DNA of 64,000 nt from DASRAA01 sp963814165 (GCA_963814165.1 CAWFBW010000007.1:248001-312000); one strand, 5' to 3'; numbered from the stretch's first letter, positions 52,961 through 61,524 are shown. Made by a program: numbers and translations. The notes: a model not told the origin generated them from the letters alone.

Positions 52961-53333
52961 CCTCCTCGCGAGTGTGACGAACGCAAATTGTGCTGCGTTT
53001 CGTTCGGCGCAACTCACCACGCACACGCTCCGCGATCGGCCGAATGTGTCATCGCCACACAAAAATATGCCGCGAGCAGCAAAAAATATTTTGGGCGGAT
53101 CCATGCTCGCATCGAGATGATCGTAGCGGCCACTCACGACAACGAAATTTCTCTACCTTCCGCGCGCATTCACTCGCACGGCGATAATCGCCAGTATTTA
53201 TGCGGCCCTCAGCGACCACTGCAAGCGACACGCCTGCAATCTTTTGCAAGGCATCGCATCAGCGGCGACAAGTACGATGACGTGAGCACCGAGACGCGTC
53301 ATCGAGAAGCGCAACTTCTTGCGCTTTTTTCTC
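52961..53333. other. Gene-free region ending in a terminator-like hairpin
   Basis: About 370 bases without a supported protein gene. It has several small inverted repeats (for example GATGACG and CGTCATC near 53276-53305) and ends in a T-rich hairpin. It could be the 3' untranslated end of the protease transcript or a small RNA; no promoter was identified to decide. Confidence 0.4.
53306..53330 (+). terminator. Intrinsic terminator upstream of the mini-protein promoter
   Basis: AGCGCAA (53308-53314) and TTGCGCT (53319-53325) pair around CTTC, followed by TTTTTT. It ends four bases before a -35 box, insulating the mini-protein gene from upstream transcription. Confidence 0.75.
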
Positions 53334-53362
53334 TTGACTATTTTTTTCGATGACTCTATACA
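53334..53362 (+). promoter_or_regulatory. Sigma-70-type promoter of the mini-protein gene
   Basis: TTGACT at 53334-53339 and TATACA at 53357-53362 are 17 bases apart. Transcription should begin near 53369, just before a perfect inverted repeat ATTGCGA (53371-53377) and TCGCAAT (53388-53394) that could be an operator or a 5' stabilising hairpin. Confidence 0.65.
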
Positions 53363-53428
53363 AAGAACAAATTGCGATGATGTCATGTCGCAATGATCCA
53401 TCTCAGATGGAAAGGGAGAATAGACAAC

Positions 53429-53494
53429 ATGGCAACTAAGAAGAAGGCTGCAAAGAAGCCCGCGAAGAAGGCCGCAAAGAAGAAAAAGAAGTAA
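53429..53494 (+). CDS. 21-residue Lys/Ala-rich mini-protein
   Basis: ATG at 53429 follows GGAAAGGGAG at about 12 bases. The peptide begins MATKKKAAKKPAKKAAK and ends in further Lys; it has 13 Lys, 5 Ala, one Pro and one Thr. It resembles histone H1-like tails, such as the tail of the AlkA-type protein at 22744-23523, so nucleic acid binding is likely. A promoter, leader hairpin and terminator frame it, which supports a real gene despite its size. There are no neighbours in the same transcript. Confidence 0.7.
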   Translation: MATKKKAAKKPAKKAAKKKKK

Positions 53495-53519
53495 CTTTTC
53501 TTCAGACCGAATACAACCA

Positions 53520-53549
53520 GGGGACGCGCAAGCGTCCCCTAACCTTTTG
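53520..53549 (+). terminator. Intrinsic terminator after the mini-protein
   Basis: A perfect 8-bp stem, GGGGACGC with GCGTCCCC, closed by a GCAA tetraloop, is followed by TAACCTTTT. It lies 25 bases after the stop codon. It also lies 3' of the helicase gene on the other strand and may work for both. Confidence 0.8.
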
Positions 53550-53589
53550 CCGCGGCGCTTCGACAAGCTGATTGGGCAAACTGCATGTA

Positions 53590-56500
53590 TCAGTCCTTAC
53601 CCCAGTCTGCGGCTCCGCCAATCGTCACTTCCTGTGCCGGGCAAATCGAATAATACCCACACTGCTCGCAGAAGAAATTTGGTTTCGGATCGAATTCCCC
53701 GGCCGCAATCTTCTCCGCCACCTCGATCACCTTGCTTTCCGCGTTGGCATCGGCATCGGCGGAGCGCTTGGTGGTCACCGCGCTGGTGTTCTGCAGGTTG
53801 ATGAACACGAGCTTCGTCGGCTCCTTCCCCATCCGTCGTGCCGCCAAAGCATAGATCGACAATTGCAGGCTGTCATCGGCCGCTCTCTGGTCCCTCGGGT
53901 TGCCCGTCTTGTAATCGATGATGGCCACCTCGTTGCCTGGAAGCAGGTCGATGCGATCCATGCTCCCCTTCACCACGGCGCCTCCAATCTCGACCCGGAA
54001 CCATCGCTCCGTCTGAGAGATCGTGCCCAAAGGCTTGGCCAGCTCTGACCGCAGAAATCGCGCCAACTGCTCGCGTCCGTCCTTCTCGTACATCTGCCGT
54101 TGCAGTTCTTCTTCGATTTTTGCTTTGCCGAACTCGTCGAGAAAGCACCGGATAACGTCATCCTCGCTGGGAGGCCGCCCAACGGCGATCCCATCGAAGT
54201 AAGCCTTCAACGCCAGGTGCATCGCCCCACCGAATTGCAGGCTGGCCGCGGGCTCAGCCGGAATATGCCAGTCGCGATCCAGCTTGAACGCCAGCGGACA
54301 CCGCTCATACTGCTCAATCGCGCTTGCGCTCAACTCGCTAAGCCTGGCGTCCGGACGCGGCGGCAACTGCACCCAGCGCGTCAGTTTGTCGGCCGCCTCT
54401 GGCTCAGCGGCGGCAAAGATGTCGCCGACGTGCTCCCTTTGCGGCAGAAACTCGACCGCGATCGCGCCTTTGAGGTTAGTGTCCGCAAGATTGGCCAGTT
54501 CCCGCAGATACTTCGACGGCGCTGGCTCCTTTCCACGTGGATGCCGCTTGCCACACAAATACAAACGGTCCTTTGCGCGGGTCATGGCAACGTAGAACAG
54601 TCGCCTCTCCTCTTCGGCGTGTAAATCTCGTGGGACGCCTTTGCCTTCATGCTTCGAATCACGCAATTCCACGGGGAACTCGACAAGCGGCTCGCGATAG
54701 GCCGACGGACACGAACTCGAAACCACTCGCACTAGAAACACGCACGGAAACTCCAGCCCTTTGGCCGCATGGATCGTCATCAACTGCACGGCATCGCGAG
54801 CAGGACCGTCGGCCGGTTCCTCGGGCCATAGATCACCAACCGGGTCAGGCTCCAAACCTCCCTCGGCCAGCACTCCGTCGGCCTCGCGAAACAGATTCAG
54901 GTACTCGAGAAACTCCCTCAAGGTTCCGTTACCCACGATCACGTTGGGCTTCTTGAGCCATGCCTCCGCGAGTTCCTGCAATCGCCGGCCCGGCAGGGAG
55001 TCACGCAGTCCCAGTCTTGCCTCGAGCAGCTTTATCGCCGCCGCTAGGCTTCCGTTTGCGCTGCCGACATCTCGCCTGGCCTCTCGGATCGCTTCCACCA
55101 CCGCCAAGCCCCCCGGAACCCTCTCCAGCACCGTCTCCATCGCACTGCCCGTCGGCGCCGCTGCCATGGCCGCGCGGAACTTCACACCAGCAATCTCGAA
55201 TTGCGGCAGCGCTGCGAATCGAAACAGAGAAATCGCGTCCGACGACGCCATCAACCGCAGCGCAGCCAGCGCGTCACGCACTTCCCTCGCCTCGAACAAA
55301 TCGACGCCCTTCACCGCGAACGGAACCCCTCGCCGGCGCAACTCGGCCACCACCCGCTCCCGGCTCTTGTGCCCGCGATACAACACGGCGAAGTCCGATA
55401 GCGTCAGCTGAGGCTGCCGTTCACGAGCGGCCGCGATCGTCTCCGCAATGAACCACGCTTCCTGCTCGTGACTGTTGTGCACAATCGCCTGCACGACCGC
55501 CGCCTTCGTCAGCTCCGGCTCGTCGTCCAGCCGTCCGCAATTCAGCGGCTGGCGTTCCCACGGCCCGTCTTCGAGCACCACGCTGCTAATCTGCGGATTC
55601 TCGCGGATGGCCTCATAGGCGCACCGAAGAATCGCAGGCGTGGAGCGCCGGTTCTTTGCCATGGTCACGCGCTTCACGCGCGCTGGTCCAAACGTCTCCA
55701 GAAACTGGTCAAACGTCCCGCTGCTCGCTCCGCGAAACCGATACACTGCCTGGTCGGGATCGCCTACGGCAAATACATTGGCTTCATCGCCGCCCAGCAG
55801 CTTCGCCAGCCGGATCTGCGCCACGTTGGAATCCTGAAACTCATCAATCAGCAGGAACCGCGCCCGTTTGCGCGCTCTCGCCAGCGCCTGGGCATCGGTG
55901 CTTAGCAGCGCTACAGCCCGCGTGATGAGATGCCCAAAGGTGCCCAGCCCTTCCCTCTTCAGCAACTCCTCCGTGTAGCGATACACGCGAGCGATCTCAT
56001 GGCAACGACCTACTACATCGTCATCCGGCATCGCCGCGGCATCCTTCGACTTGACCACGCGGGGAACCGGAATCTCTTTTCGCTCAAGCCGCGCTACGTA
56101 CGCGTCGTAGTCATCAGGTGTCCGCAGTTCGTCGTGGCAGCGCCGAAAGAACTCCGTGAGGTCCCTCAGAAACTTCCCTGGATCAGCCGCCTTGGTGTAG
56201 TGCTGCAAGCGAAGCTCCGGCAATCGCTGTCGCAGCATCACGAACAAGTCCTTGTCATCCACTAACTCAAATTGAATGCCGGCCTGGCGCAGTAGATCGC
56301 GGCAGTAGGCGTGAAACGTAGTTGCCTCCAGTCCGCCGGCCCCTTTCTTGCTCACTTCCTTCGGATCGCTGGTTGAAAGCAAGCCACCCACGCGCTCCGC
56401 CAACTCCTGCGCTGCATTACGAGTGTAGGTGACCGCGAGAATCTCATTCGACTGGGCCGCCTTGCAATCGATGAGACGCGCGATGCGCCGGGTAAGCACC

Positions 56501-56613
56501 GTGGTCTTCCCCGTGCCCGCCCCCGCCACCACCAACATCGGCCCATAGACATGATCAATGGCCGCGCGCTGCTCATCGGTGGGTACGAATTCCTTCTGCC
56601 CGGCTGCTTTCAC
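53590..56613 (-). CDS. UvrD-type helicase fused to Fe-S PD-(D/E)XK nuclease (AddA/RecB-like)
   Basis: GTG at 56613 follows AAGGAGG, better than the upstream start at 56646. The 1007-residue protein has Walker A VVAGAGTGKTTVLTRR, LAVTYTRNAAQELAERV, Walker B FLLIDEFQDSN, AVGDPDQAVYRFRGA, LMTIHAAKGLEFPCVFLV and FYVAMTRAKDRLYLC. The last about 240 residues are a RecB-family nuclease: GSMDRIDLL and AIIDYKTG give the Asp and D-x-K. Cys in YERCPLAFKLDRD and C-x2-C-x5-C in FFCEQCGYYSICPAQE fit the AddB-type 4Fe-4S staple. It probably resects double-strand breaks. No partner subunit is adjacent. Confidence 0.93.
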   Translation of the reverse strand: MKAAGQKEFVPTDEQRAAIDHVYGPMLVVAGAGTGKTTVLTRRIARLIDCKAAQSNEILAVTYTRNAAQELAERVGGLLSTSDPKEVSKKGAGGLEATTFHAYCRDLLRQAGIQFELVDDKDLFVMLRQRLPELRLQHYTKAADPGKFLRDLTEFFRRCHDELRTPDDYDAYVARLERKEIPVPRVVKSKDAAAMPDDDVVGRCHEIARVYRYTEELLKREGLGTFGHLITRAVALLSTDAQALARARKRARFLLIDEFQDSNVAQIRLAKLLGGDEANVFAVGDPDQAVYRFRGASSGTFDQFLETFGPARVKRVTMAKNRRSTPAILRCAYEAIRENPQISSVVLEDGPWERQPLNCGRLDDEPELTKAAVVQAIVHNSHEQEAWFIAETIAAARERQPQLTLSDFAVLYRGHKSRERVVAELRRRGVPFAVKGVDLFEAREVRDALAALRLMASSDAISLFRFAALPQFEIAGVKFRAAMAAAPTGSAMETVLERVPGGLAVVEAIREARRDVGSANGSLAAAIKLLEARLGLRDSLPGRRLQELAEAWLKKPNVIVGNGTLREFLEYLNLFREADGVLAEGGLEPDPVGDLWPEEPADGPARDAVQLMTIHAAKGLEFPCVFLVRVVSSSCPSAYREPLVEFPVELRDSKHEGKGVPRDLHAEEERRLFYVAMTRAKDRLYLCGKRHPRGKEPAPSKYLRELANLADTNLKGAIAVEFLPQREHVGDIFAAAEPEAADKLTRWVQLPPRPDARLSELSASAIEQYERCPLAFKLDRDWHIPAEPAASLQFGGAMHLALKAYFDGIAVGRPPSEDDVIRCFLDEFGKAKIEEELQRQMYEKDGREQLARFLRSELAKPLGTISQTERWFRVEIGGAVVKGSMDRIDLLPGNEVAIIDYKTGNPRDQRAADDSLQLSIYALAARRMGKEPTKLVFINLQNTSAVTTKRSADADANAESKVIEVAEKIAAGEFDPKPNFFCEQCGYYSICPAQEVTIGGAADWGKD

Positions 56614-56753
56614 CGTGGCCTCCTTACGAAGAAAAAGCGAAAACACATTATGCGCTGACAGGCGCCGCGAGACAAGCCGGCCAAGTTGGGAAATTACGAG
56701 ATCCGTTCAAGAAAGTTGCGGAGATCGCGATGATGTCTCCGGCTCTCCGCTAA

Positions 56754-57113
56754 CTACGCACGTTCAGCCGCGTCATCACCGAAGTACCGGTTCGCCGCCG
56801 GACGAAACAGCACCACGGCAATCACGACCATGATTGCGGCATGGAACGCCACCTGCTGTATCGAGTGGTAGTAGCTCAACACAACGTGAAAAGCAATCCA
56901 CGCCATGGCCAGCCAGCGTGCCCAACCTTTGCCTCGCAGCAGAAACACGCCGCAGACGATCGCGAGTAACCGAATGGCCAGCACGGAATAGTATTCGCTC
57001 GGCGGGTCAGTTCTGAACTCGCCAAAGTGGTACGCAATCCCAATCGCGCCCATCGCAATCAGCAGCAAGGCGAGTATCGTGACCGAAATTGGACGTTTGT
57101 TCACAAGAGCCAT
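56754..57113 (-). CDS. Small membrane protein, 119 aa, four helices
   Basis: Four hydrophobic segments are visible: ISVTILALLLIAMGAIGIAY, VLAIRLLAIVCGVFLLRG, WLAMAWIAFHVVLSYYHS and FHAAIMVVIAVVLFRPA. No catalytic residues are evident and the family is not recognised. It starts 9 bases after the rsmE stop, so they are co-transcribed. The C-terminus is short, acidic and cytoplasmic-looking. Confidence 0.7.
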   Translation of the reverse strand: MALVNKRPISVTILALLLIAMGAIGIAYHFGEFRTDPPSEYYSVLAIRLLAIVCGVFLLRGKGWARWLAMAWIAFHVVLSYYHSIQQVAFHAAIMVVIAVVLFRPAANRYFGDDAAERA

Positions 57114-57122
57114 GGTCGCGGC

Positions 57123-57836
57123 CTAACCCAGTTCCGTCCGCGCAATTGCCAGCGCCGCAATCGCCGCCGTTTCCGCCCTCAGAATAGTCGCACCCAACGA
57201 AGCCGACTCCCATCCCGCCTTGGCGAAAAGTTCCAAGTCGTCCGAAGTCCACCCGCCTTCCGGCCCAATCGCCAGTGCCAGCGAAGCCACCTCTCCTCGT
57301 TCGCGAAGAATTTCTGCAAAACCCGCTTCCTTCTCCGTCTCGACCAGCACGATTCGCAACTCCGCTCCGACACTCGTCGCCTCGGCCAGTTTTACCGGAT
57401 CGCGAATCTCGGGCACCGCGGTTCGCCGCGATTGCTCCGACGCCTCCCGCGCTATGCGCCGCCAGCGCTCCGCGCGCTTCTCTGCCGCCAGCGCCAGATG
57501 CTTCTCCGTCCGCCGCGCAATGAACGGCACGATCGACGTTACGTTCAGCTCGGTGCACTTCTCAATCGCCCACTCCATGCGGTCGTACTTGAACACTGCC
57601 AGCAGCAGCGTGATCGGTACCGCCGGCGCTACGGGAACTTCTGCTCCCAGCGTAAATTCCACCCGTCCTTCGCTCATGCTCGCCACGATTCCCCGCCGGA
57701 CAACGTCGCCGCACCCCACTTCGAACTCCTGCCCTACCTGCACCCGCAACGTCCGTGACAGATGCGCCGCGTGCTCGCCGACAAGGGCGGCGCGATCTCC
57801 AGCAACTTCGTCGGCAATCCAGCGGCGTCGGGTCAT
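57123..57836 (-). CDS. rsmE: 16S rRNA m3U1498 methyltransferase RsmE
   Basis: RsmE methylates N3 of U1498 in 16S rRNA. The 237-residue SPOUT enzyme has an N-terminal PUA-like part (HLSRTLRVQVGQEFEVGCGD), then EWAIEKCTELNVTSIVPFIA and RRIAREASEQSRRTAVPEI. The trefoil-knot SAM loops are LALAIGPEGGWTSDDLELF and ASLGATILRAETAAIAALAI, as expected. Its ATG overlaps the stop of the preceding membrane gene (ATGA). Placement after dnaJ with one gene between follows a common bacterial order. Confidence 0.95.
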   Translation of the reverse strand: MTRRRWIADEVAGDRAALVGEHAAHLSRTLRVQVGQEFEVGCGDVVRRGIVASMSEGRVEFTLGAEVPVAPAVPITLLLAVFKYDRMEWAIEKCTELNVTSIVPFIARRTEKHLALAAEKRAERWRRIAREASEQSRRTAVPEIRDPVKLAEATSVGAELRIVLVETEKEAGFAEILRERGEVASLALAIGPEGGWTSDDLELFAKAGWESASLGATILRAETAAIAALAIARTELG

Positions 57837-58216
57837 CGTGTCGACAACAACAGTCCCACCGCAATGGCAATGGCGGCATACACTCCGCCGAAGTAGCGGT
57901 TCTGGCTCGCCAGTTCTTCTTGGGCGAACGTACGGCTATTGAAAATGAATTCGATCGCTGACACCGCTCCCACCAGCAGCGCCATGATGAGCCATCTCTG
58001 CTCATGCGCGGGCGAGCGCCATAGGAAAGGGACTACCAGCAATGCCAATCCGAGATAGACTACGCCACCAATCCTGGCGCGTTTGCGTCGCTTCGGATTC
58101 TGGTACCGCGCTAGCATGATCTGTGCCAGCTCTCGCGGCCGCGCCAGTCGCGCAAGCGCGGGCAGCGCAGTCACCGCCATCAGGAACCACGCGTAAATGC
58201 GAAACCAGTTATCCAA
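57833..58216 (-). CDS. Small membrane protein, 127 aa
   Basis: It has an N-terminal helix (FRIYAWFLMAVTALPAL), then a basic cytoplasmic loop (QNPKRRKRARIGG), and three further helices (VVYLGLALLVVPFLW, WLIMALLVGAVSAIEFIFN, YFGGVYAAIAIAVGLLL). The family is unknown. It lies 39 bases after dnaJ and overlaps rsmE by four bases, so it is a member of the heat-shock transcript. Confidence 0.7.
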   Translation of the reverse strand: MDNWFRIYAWFLMAVTALPALARLARPRELAQIMLARYQNPKRRKRARIGGVVYLGLALLVVPFLWRSPAHEQRWLIMALLVGAVSAIEFIFNSRTFAQEELASQNRYFGGVYAAIAIAVGLLLSTR

Positions 58217-58255
58217 TGATCGGGTCCGGCCTGTGGCTGAATTTGAAGATCGCGC

Positions 58256-59380
58256 CTAGTTGAACATCTCCCGCACTTTGCTCAACAGCGTGCGGCTGAC
58301 GGGCTTGTTCTCAATGGAAAGCGTTTGCTGCAACTCTTCCAGCAGCTCTCGCTGACGTTTGCTCAGCTTCGTCGGCGTCTGCACCTTCACTTGCACATAC
58401 AGATCGCCTCGTCCGCGACCGTTCAACTCCGGCACGCCCTGGCCTCGTATCTTGAACGTCGTCCCGGTTTGCGTGCCCGCGGGAACCTTCAGCTCGTGCT
58501 CGCCTTCCAGCGTCGGCACGGTAATCTCCGTCCCCAGCGCCGCCTGCACTACCGACAACGGAACCACGCAATGAAGGTTCTTGCCCTCGCGCTCAAAGAA
58601 CTCGTGCTCCTTGCAATGCAGCACAACGTATAGGTCGCCGGAAGGACCGCCGTGGACGCCCGCCTCGCCTTCGCCCGAATACAGCATGCGCTGGCCGTCT
58701 TCCACTCCGGCCGGGACTTTCACCGTCACCGTGCGCTCGCGGCGCACTCTGCCCTGCCCGCGGCACTGCGAGCACGGATCGACAATCAGCTTGCCGCTAC
58801 CCTGGCAAGTGCTGCACGTGCGCGCCACCGCAAAAAACCCCTGCTGGTAGCGCACCTGGCCATGGCCGTTGCACGTCGTACACGTGATCGGTGACTTACC
58901 CGGTGCCGCGCCTGTTCCGTGGCACTGGTCACACTCTTCCAGTCGCCGAACCTTCGCCTGCTTGGTGACGCCGAAGACGGCTTCCTCAAACTCCAGCGTG
59001 ATGTCCTCGCGCATGTCGGCGCCGCGTTGCGCGCGCGAACGCCGTCCGCCGCGGCCTCCGCCGAACATGTCGCCAAAAATGTCGCCGAAGATGTCCTGCA
59101 CATCGACGAAGCCCGACGGATCGAACCCGCCACTACCGCCATTCCCCGAAACACCCGCATGTCCGAAGCGATCATAGCGCGCGCGTTTCTCCGCGTCAGA
59201 CAGAATCGCGTAAGCCTCACCACATTCCTTGAATTGCTCTTCTGCGTCAGGATTGTCCGGATTGCGGTCAGGATGATACTGCATCGCCAATTTGCGGTAG
59301 GCGCTCTTCAGCTCCTGCTCCGTGGCCGTGCGGCTCACCCCCAGGATTTCGTAGTAATCGCGTTTTACGTTAGTAGCCAG
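58256..59380 (-). CDS. dnaJ: Chaperone DnaJ, apparent CTG start
   Basis: DnaJ stimulates DnaK. An intact J domain needs the stretch ATNVKRDYYEILGVS, which is encoded upstream of the first conventional start (GTG 59338). The codon at the expected initiator position is CTG (59380), 7 bases after AAGGAA; no ATG, GTG or TTG lies in frame nearby. This gives 374 residues, the normal size. The HPD motif (QYHPDRN), a Gly/Phe region, four zinc-binding repeats (CDQCHGTG, CTTCNGHG, CSTCQGSG, CSQCRGQG) and the C-terminal domain are all present. It follows grpE by 53 bases. Confidence 0.93.
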   Translation of the reverse strand: MATNVKRDYYEILGVSRTATEQELKSAYRKLAMQYHPDRNPDNPDAEEQFKECGEAYAILSDAEKRARYDRFGHAGVSGNGGSGGFDPSGFVDVQDIFGDIFGDMFGGGRGGRRSRAQRGADMREDITLEFEEAVFGVTKQAKVRRLEECDQCHGTGAAPGKSPITCTTCNGHGQVRYQQGFFAVARTCSTCQGSGKLIVDPCSQCRGQGRVRRERTVTVKVPAGVEDGQRMLYSGEGEAGVHGGPSGDLYVVLHCKEHEFFEREGKNLHCVVPLSVVQAALGTEITVPTLEGEHELKVPAGTQTGTTFKIRGQGVPELNGRGRGDLYVQVKVQTPTKLSKRQRELLEELQQTLSIENKPVSRTLLSKVREMFN

Positions 59381-59433
59381 CTTTGTTTCCTTCTCAGTCT
59401 CGTCAGCAGCCTCTGTAGTCGTGCCGATAAGCC

Positions 59434-59988
59434 CTACTTCTTCGAATTGTTCGCCACTCTCACCATTGCAGGACGCAACAATCGGTCTTTGATGCGATAG
59501 CCGCGCTGCAGTTCATCGATCACGTGGTGGTCTTCCACCTCATCTGTTTCCACCATTTGCACCGCCTGGTGAAGATTGGGATCGAATACCTCACCCGCGG
59601 CGGGAATCGGCTCTACACCCAACCGTGCCAACGCGTCGTGAAACTGCTTGTCGATCAGTTCGATGCCCGAGCGAAAATCCTGCAGCGACGCCGCATCGGT
59701 CTTCAGCGCGCGGTCCAGGCTGTCCAGAATCGGCAACAGCGATTTCAAGGCCTCGGCCAGCGCATAATCGCGGAAGTCCTGCTGCTCCTTCAGATTGCGC
59801 TTGCGATAGTTATCGAACTCAGCCTGTAGCCGGGCGAGGCGGTCCAGAAAGCTCGCGCGTTCGGCGCGTAGCGTCTCTAACTCGCCTTCCATCTCGCCTG
59901 CCGAAGGCGCGCCCTCATTTTCAGCCGAAGGCAGCTCGTGCTCCAGGTCCAGCCCGGTCGCGTCTCCATTTTTCTTATCGGTTGGCAT
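59434..59988 (-). CDS. grpE: Nucleotide exchange factor GrpE
   Basis: GrpE releases ADP from DnaK. The 184-residue product has an acidic, disordered start, the long helix with RAERASFLDRLARLQAEFDN and YRKRNLKEQQDFRDYALAEA, and the beta-wing signature GVEPIPAAGEVFDPNLHQAV, then ELQRGYRIKDRLLRPAMVRV. It starts 8 bases after the hrcA stop and precedes dnaJ, giving the classical hrcA-grpE-dnaJ order. dnaK is not in the window. Confidence 0.96.
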   Translation of the reverse strand: MPTDKKNGDATGLDLEHELPSAENEGAPSAGEMEGELETLRAERASFLDRLARLQAEFDNYRKRNLKEQQDFRDYALAEALKSLLPILDSLDRALKTDAASLQDFRSGIELIDKQFHDALARLGVEPIPAAGEVFDPNLHQAVQMVETDEVEDHHVIDELQRGYRIKDRLLRPAMVRVANNSKK

Positions 59989-59996
59989 ACAAGTCT

Positions 59997-61046
59997 CTAA
60001 GTCTTCTCGTTCCAGAATTGATCGAACATGCGCGCGATATACGACACCGCGCTAATGGTGTGCTCGTAATCCATCCGGGTTGGGCCGATCACCGCCAGCG
60101 AACCCATCACTTCGTCGCCCACCCGAGCCGGCGCACCAATCAGCACGAAGTTGTTTAGATGCGGCACGGCATCCTCAAGACCCACGACCACGCGAACGGC
60201 TTCCTGGCGCGCGTCCAGGTAGGCCGACAGCAGGCTTACGATGCGCTGTTTCTCGTCCAGCGTGGCCAGCAGTTGCCGCAAGCGTTCTTTATCCTGCTCA
60301 TTGATCACCAGGTTCGACGCGCCTTCCACGAAAACGGACTGCGAAGCAGTTTCAGCCGCCAGCGCTCCCTGGGCGTAAAGCTGCTCTACCGAACTCATCA
60401 GCCGGTCGTACTCGGTGCGCTCCTGCTGCACCCGGCGCGAAATCTCCGCGCGGACGGCTTCCATCTCCCAGCCGCGAAAATTCTGGTTGATGTAATTGGC
60501 CGCCACTTCAAGGTCGCTGACCGTCAGCTCGTCCGAAAGACGCAACACCCGGTCGCGCACCAGCCCGTTGCGCATCACCACCACGGCGAGGACTTTCCTG
60601 TCCCCGAGGCGTTGAAAGTACACATGCTCCAGCGCGTTGCGCTGTCCGGGACCGGAAGAGATTGTCACTCCCACGCCATGCGAAATCAACGACAGCACGT
60701 GCGAGGTGCGCTCCATGAATTCCTGCACATCGGTCAGCCCTTGCAGGTTGCCTTGGATCAGGCTCTCATCGGCCGGAGACAGCGTCGCCTCGCCCGTTAA
60801 CTGGTTCGCGTAATAGCGATAGGCTTGCGCGGTAGGAATCCGCCCGGCGGAGGTGTGCGGCTGCTCGAGAAACCCGGCTTCCGACAGGTCCGACATCACG
60901 TTTCGGATTGACGCTGGGCTCAGGCTCTCTCGGTTTGAGCGCGCCAGCGTCCGCGATCCAACCGGCTCACCCGTCGAGATGTACGTCTCGACGATGGCGG
61001 TCAGGATTTCGCGTTCGCGTTTACCGATACCTGGAGTTTGGCCCAT
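59997..61046 (-). CDS. hrcA: Heat-inducible transcription repressor HrcA
   Basis: HrcA represses chaperone genes by binding CIRCE. The 349-residue product has the winged helix REREILTAIVETYISTGEPV, GSRTLARSNRESLSPASIRN and VMSDLSEAGFLEQPHTSAGR, followed by IPTAQAYRYYANQL and the GAF-like core. An exact-looking CIRCE lies upstream, so it represses its own operon. It is the first gene of the chaperone run. Confidence 0.96.
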   Translation of the reverse strand: MGQTPGIGKREREILTAIVETYISTGEPVGSRTLARSNRESLSPASIRNVMSDLSEAGFLEQPHTSAGRIPTAQAYRYYANQLTGEATLSPADESLIQGNLQGLTDVQEFMERTSHVLSLISHGVGVTISSGPGQRNALEHVYFQRLGDRKVLAVVVMRNGLVRDRVLRLSDELTVSDLEVAANYINQNFRGWEMEAVRAEISRRVQQERTEYDRLMSSVEQLYAQGALAAETASQSVFVEGASNLVINEQDKERLRQLLATLDEKQRIVSLLSAYLDARQEAVRVVVGLEDAVPHLNNFVLIGAPARVGDEVMGSLAVIGPTRMDYEHTISAVSYIARMFDQFWNEKT

Positions 61047-61120
61047 AAATCTCCCGATCGAGCTAACCCATTATTTTACAACTATTTACATATTGGCCGG
61101 GCAGACACGATCGCAATCTT

Positions 61121-61149
61121 ATTCTAGGAAGCAAGAGGGATGGTGTCAA
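61121..61149 (-). promoter_or_regulatory. Sigma-70-type promoter of hrcA-grpE-dnaJ
   Basis: On the minus strand TTGACA (61149-61144) and TAGAAT (61126-61121) are 17 bases apart, close to the housekeeping consensus. The start point would be near 61114, giving a leader of about 68 bases. The CIRCE operator lies two bases upstream of the -35 box. Confidence 0.85.
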
Positions 61150-61151
61150 GA

Positions 61152-61178
61152 TTAGCACTCAACCAATTTGAGTGCCAA
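61152..61178. promoter_or_regulatory. CIRCE operator
   Basis: TTAGCACTC at 61152-61160, nine bases, then GAGTGCCAA at 61170-61178. The consensus is TTAGCACTC-N9-GAGTGCTAA, so 17 of 18 arm positions agree. It stands directly upstream of the hrcA promoter, where bound HrcA would block polymerase. Confidence 0.95.
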
Positions 61179-61229
61179 TGGGCATTTTGGGATGGCGCGC
61201 GGCAGAACAAAACCGAAGGATTTTCGTGC

Positions 61230-61250
61230 TGTTATAATATGTATTATAAT
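61230..61250 (+). promoter_or_regulatory. Twin -10 boxes, likely promoter of the barrel-protein gene
   Basis: TGTTATAAT at 61230-61238 is an extended -10 box and a second TATAAT lies at 61245-61250; together they form an AT-rich palindrome. The gene begins at 61525, so the leader would be about 270 bases. No known riboswitch was recognised in it. Confidence 0.5.
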
Positions 61251-61524
61251 GCCAAATTTGGTAGAATTCGGGGCGCAATTTGAGTAATTCTGTCACCGAA
61301 GGGGTGGGCGTTTTGCAACTGCGATTTTCGTCACAGAACGCTGTGAGGCACGGTGCTACGGTATAGTTCGTTTACTCCGCTCAGCCGACACCTCGACTGT
61401 GCTGCTCTTTTGTGACCGATACCACCGCCCTTCTCCAATTGTAATAGCCATACTTTTTATGCCCCCACGAGCAGTCATTGTTCCGCGCTGACTACCAGCG
61501 ACGAGTTCGGAAGGAACTGACACG

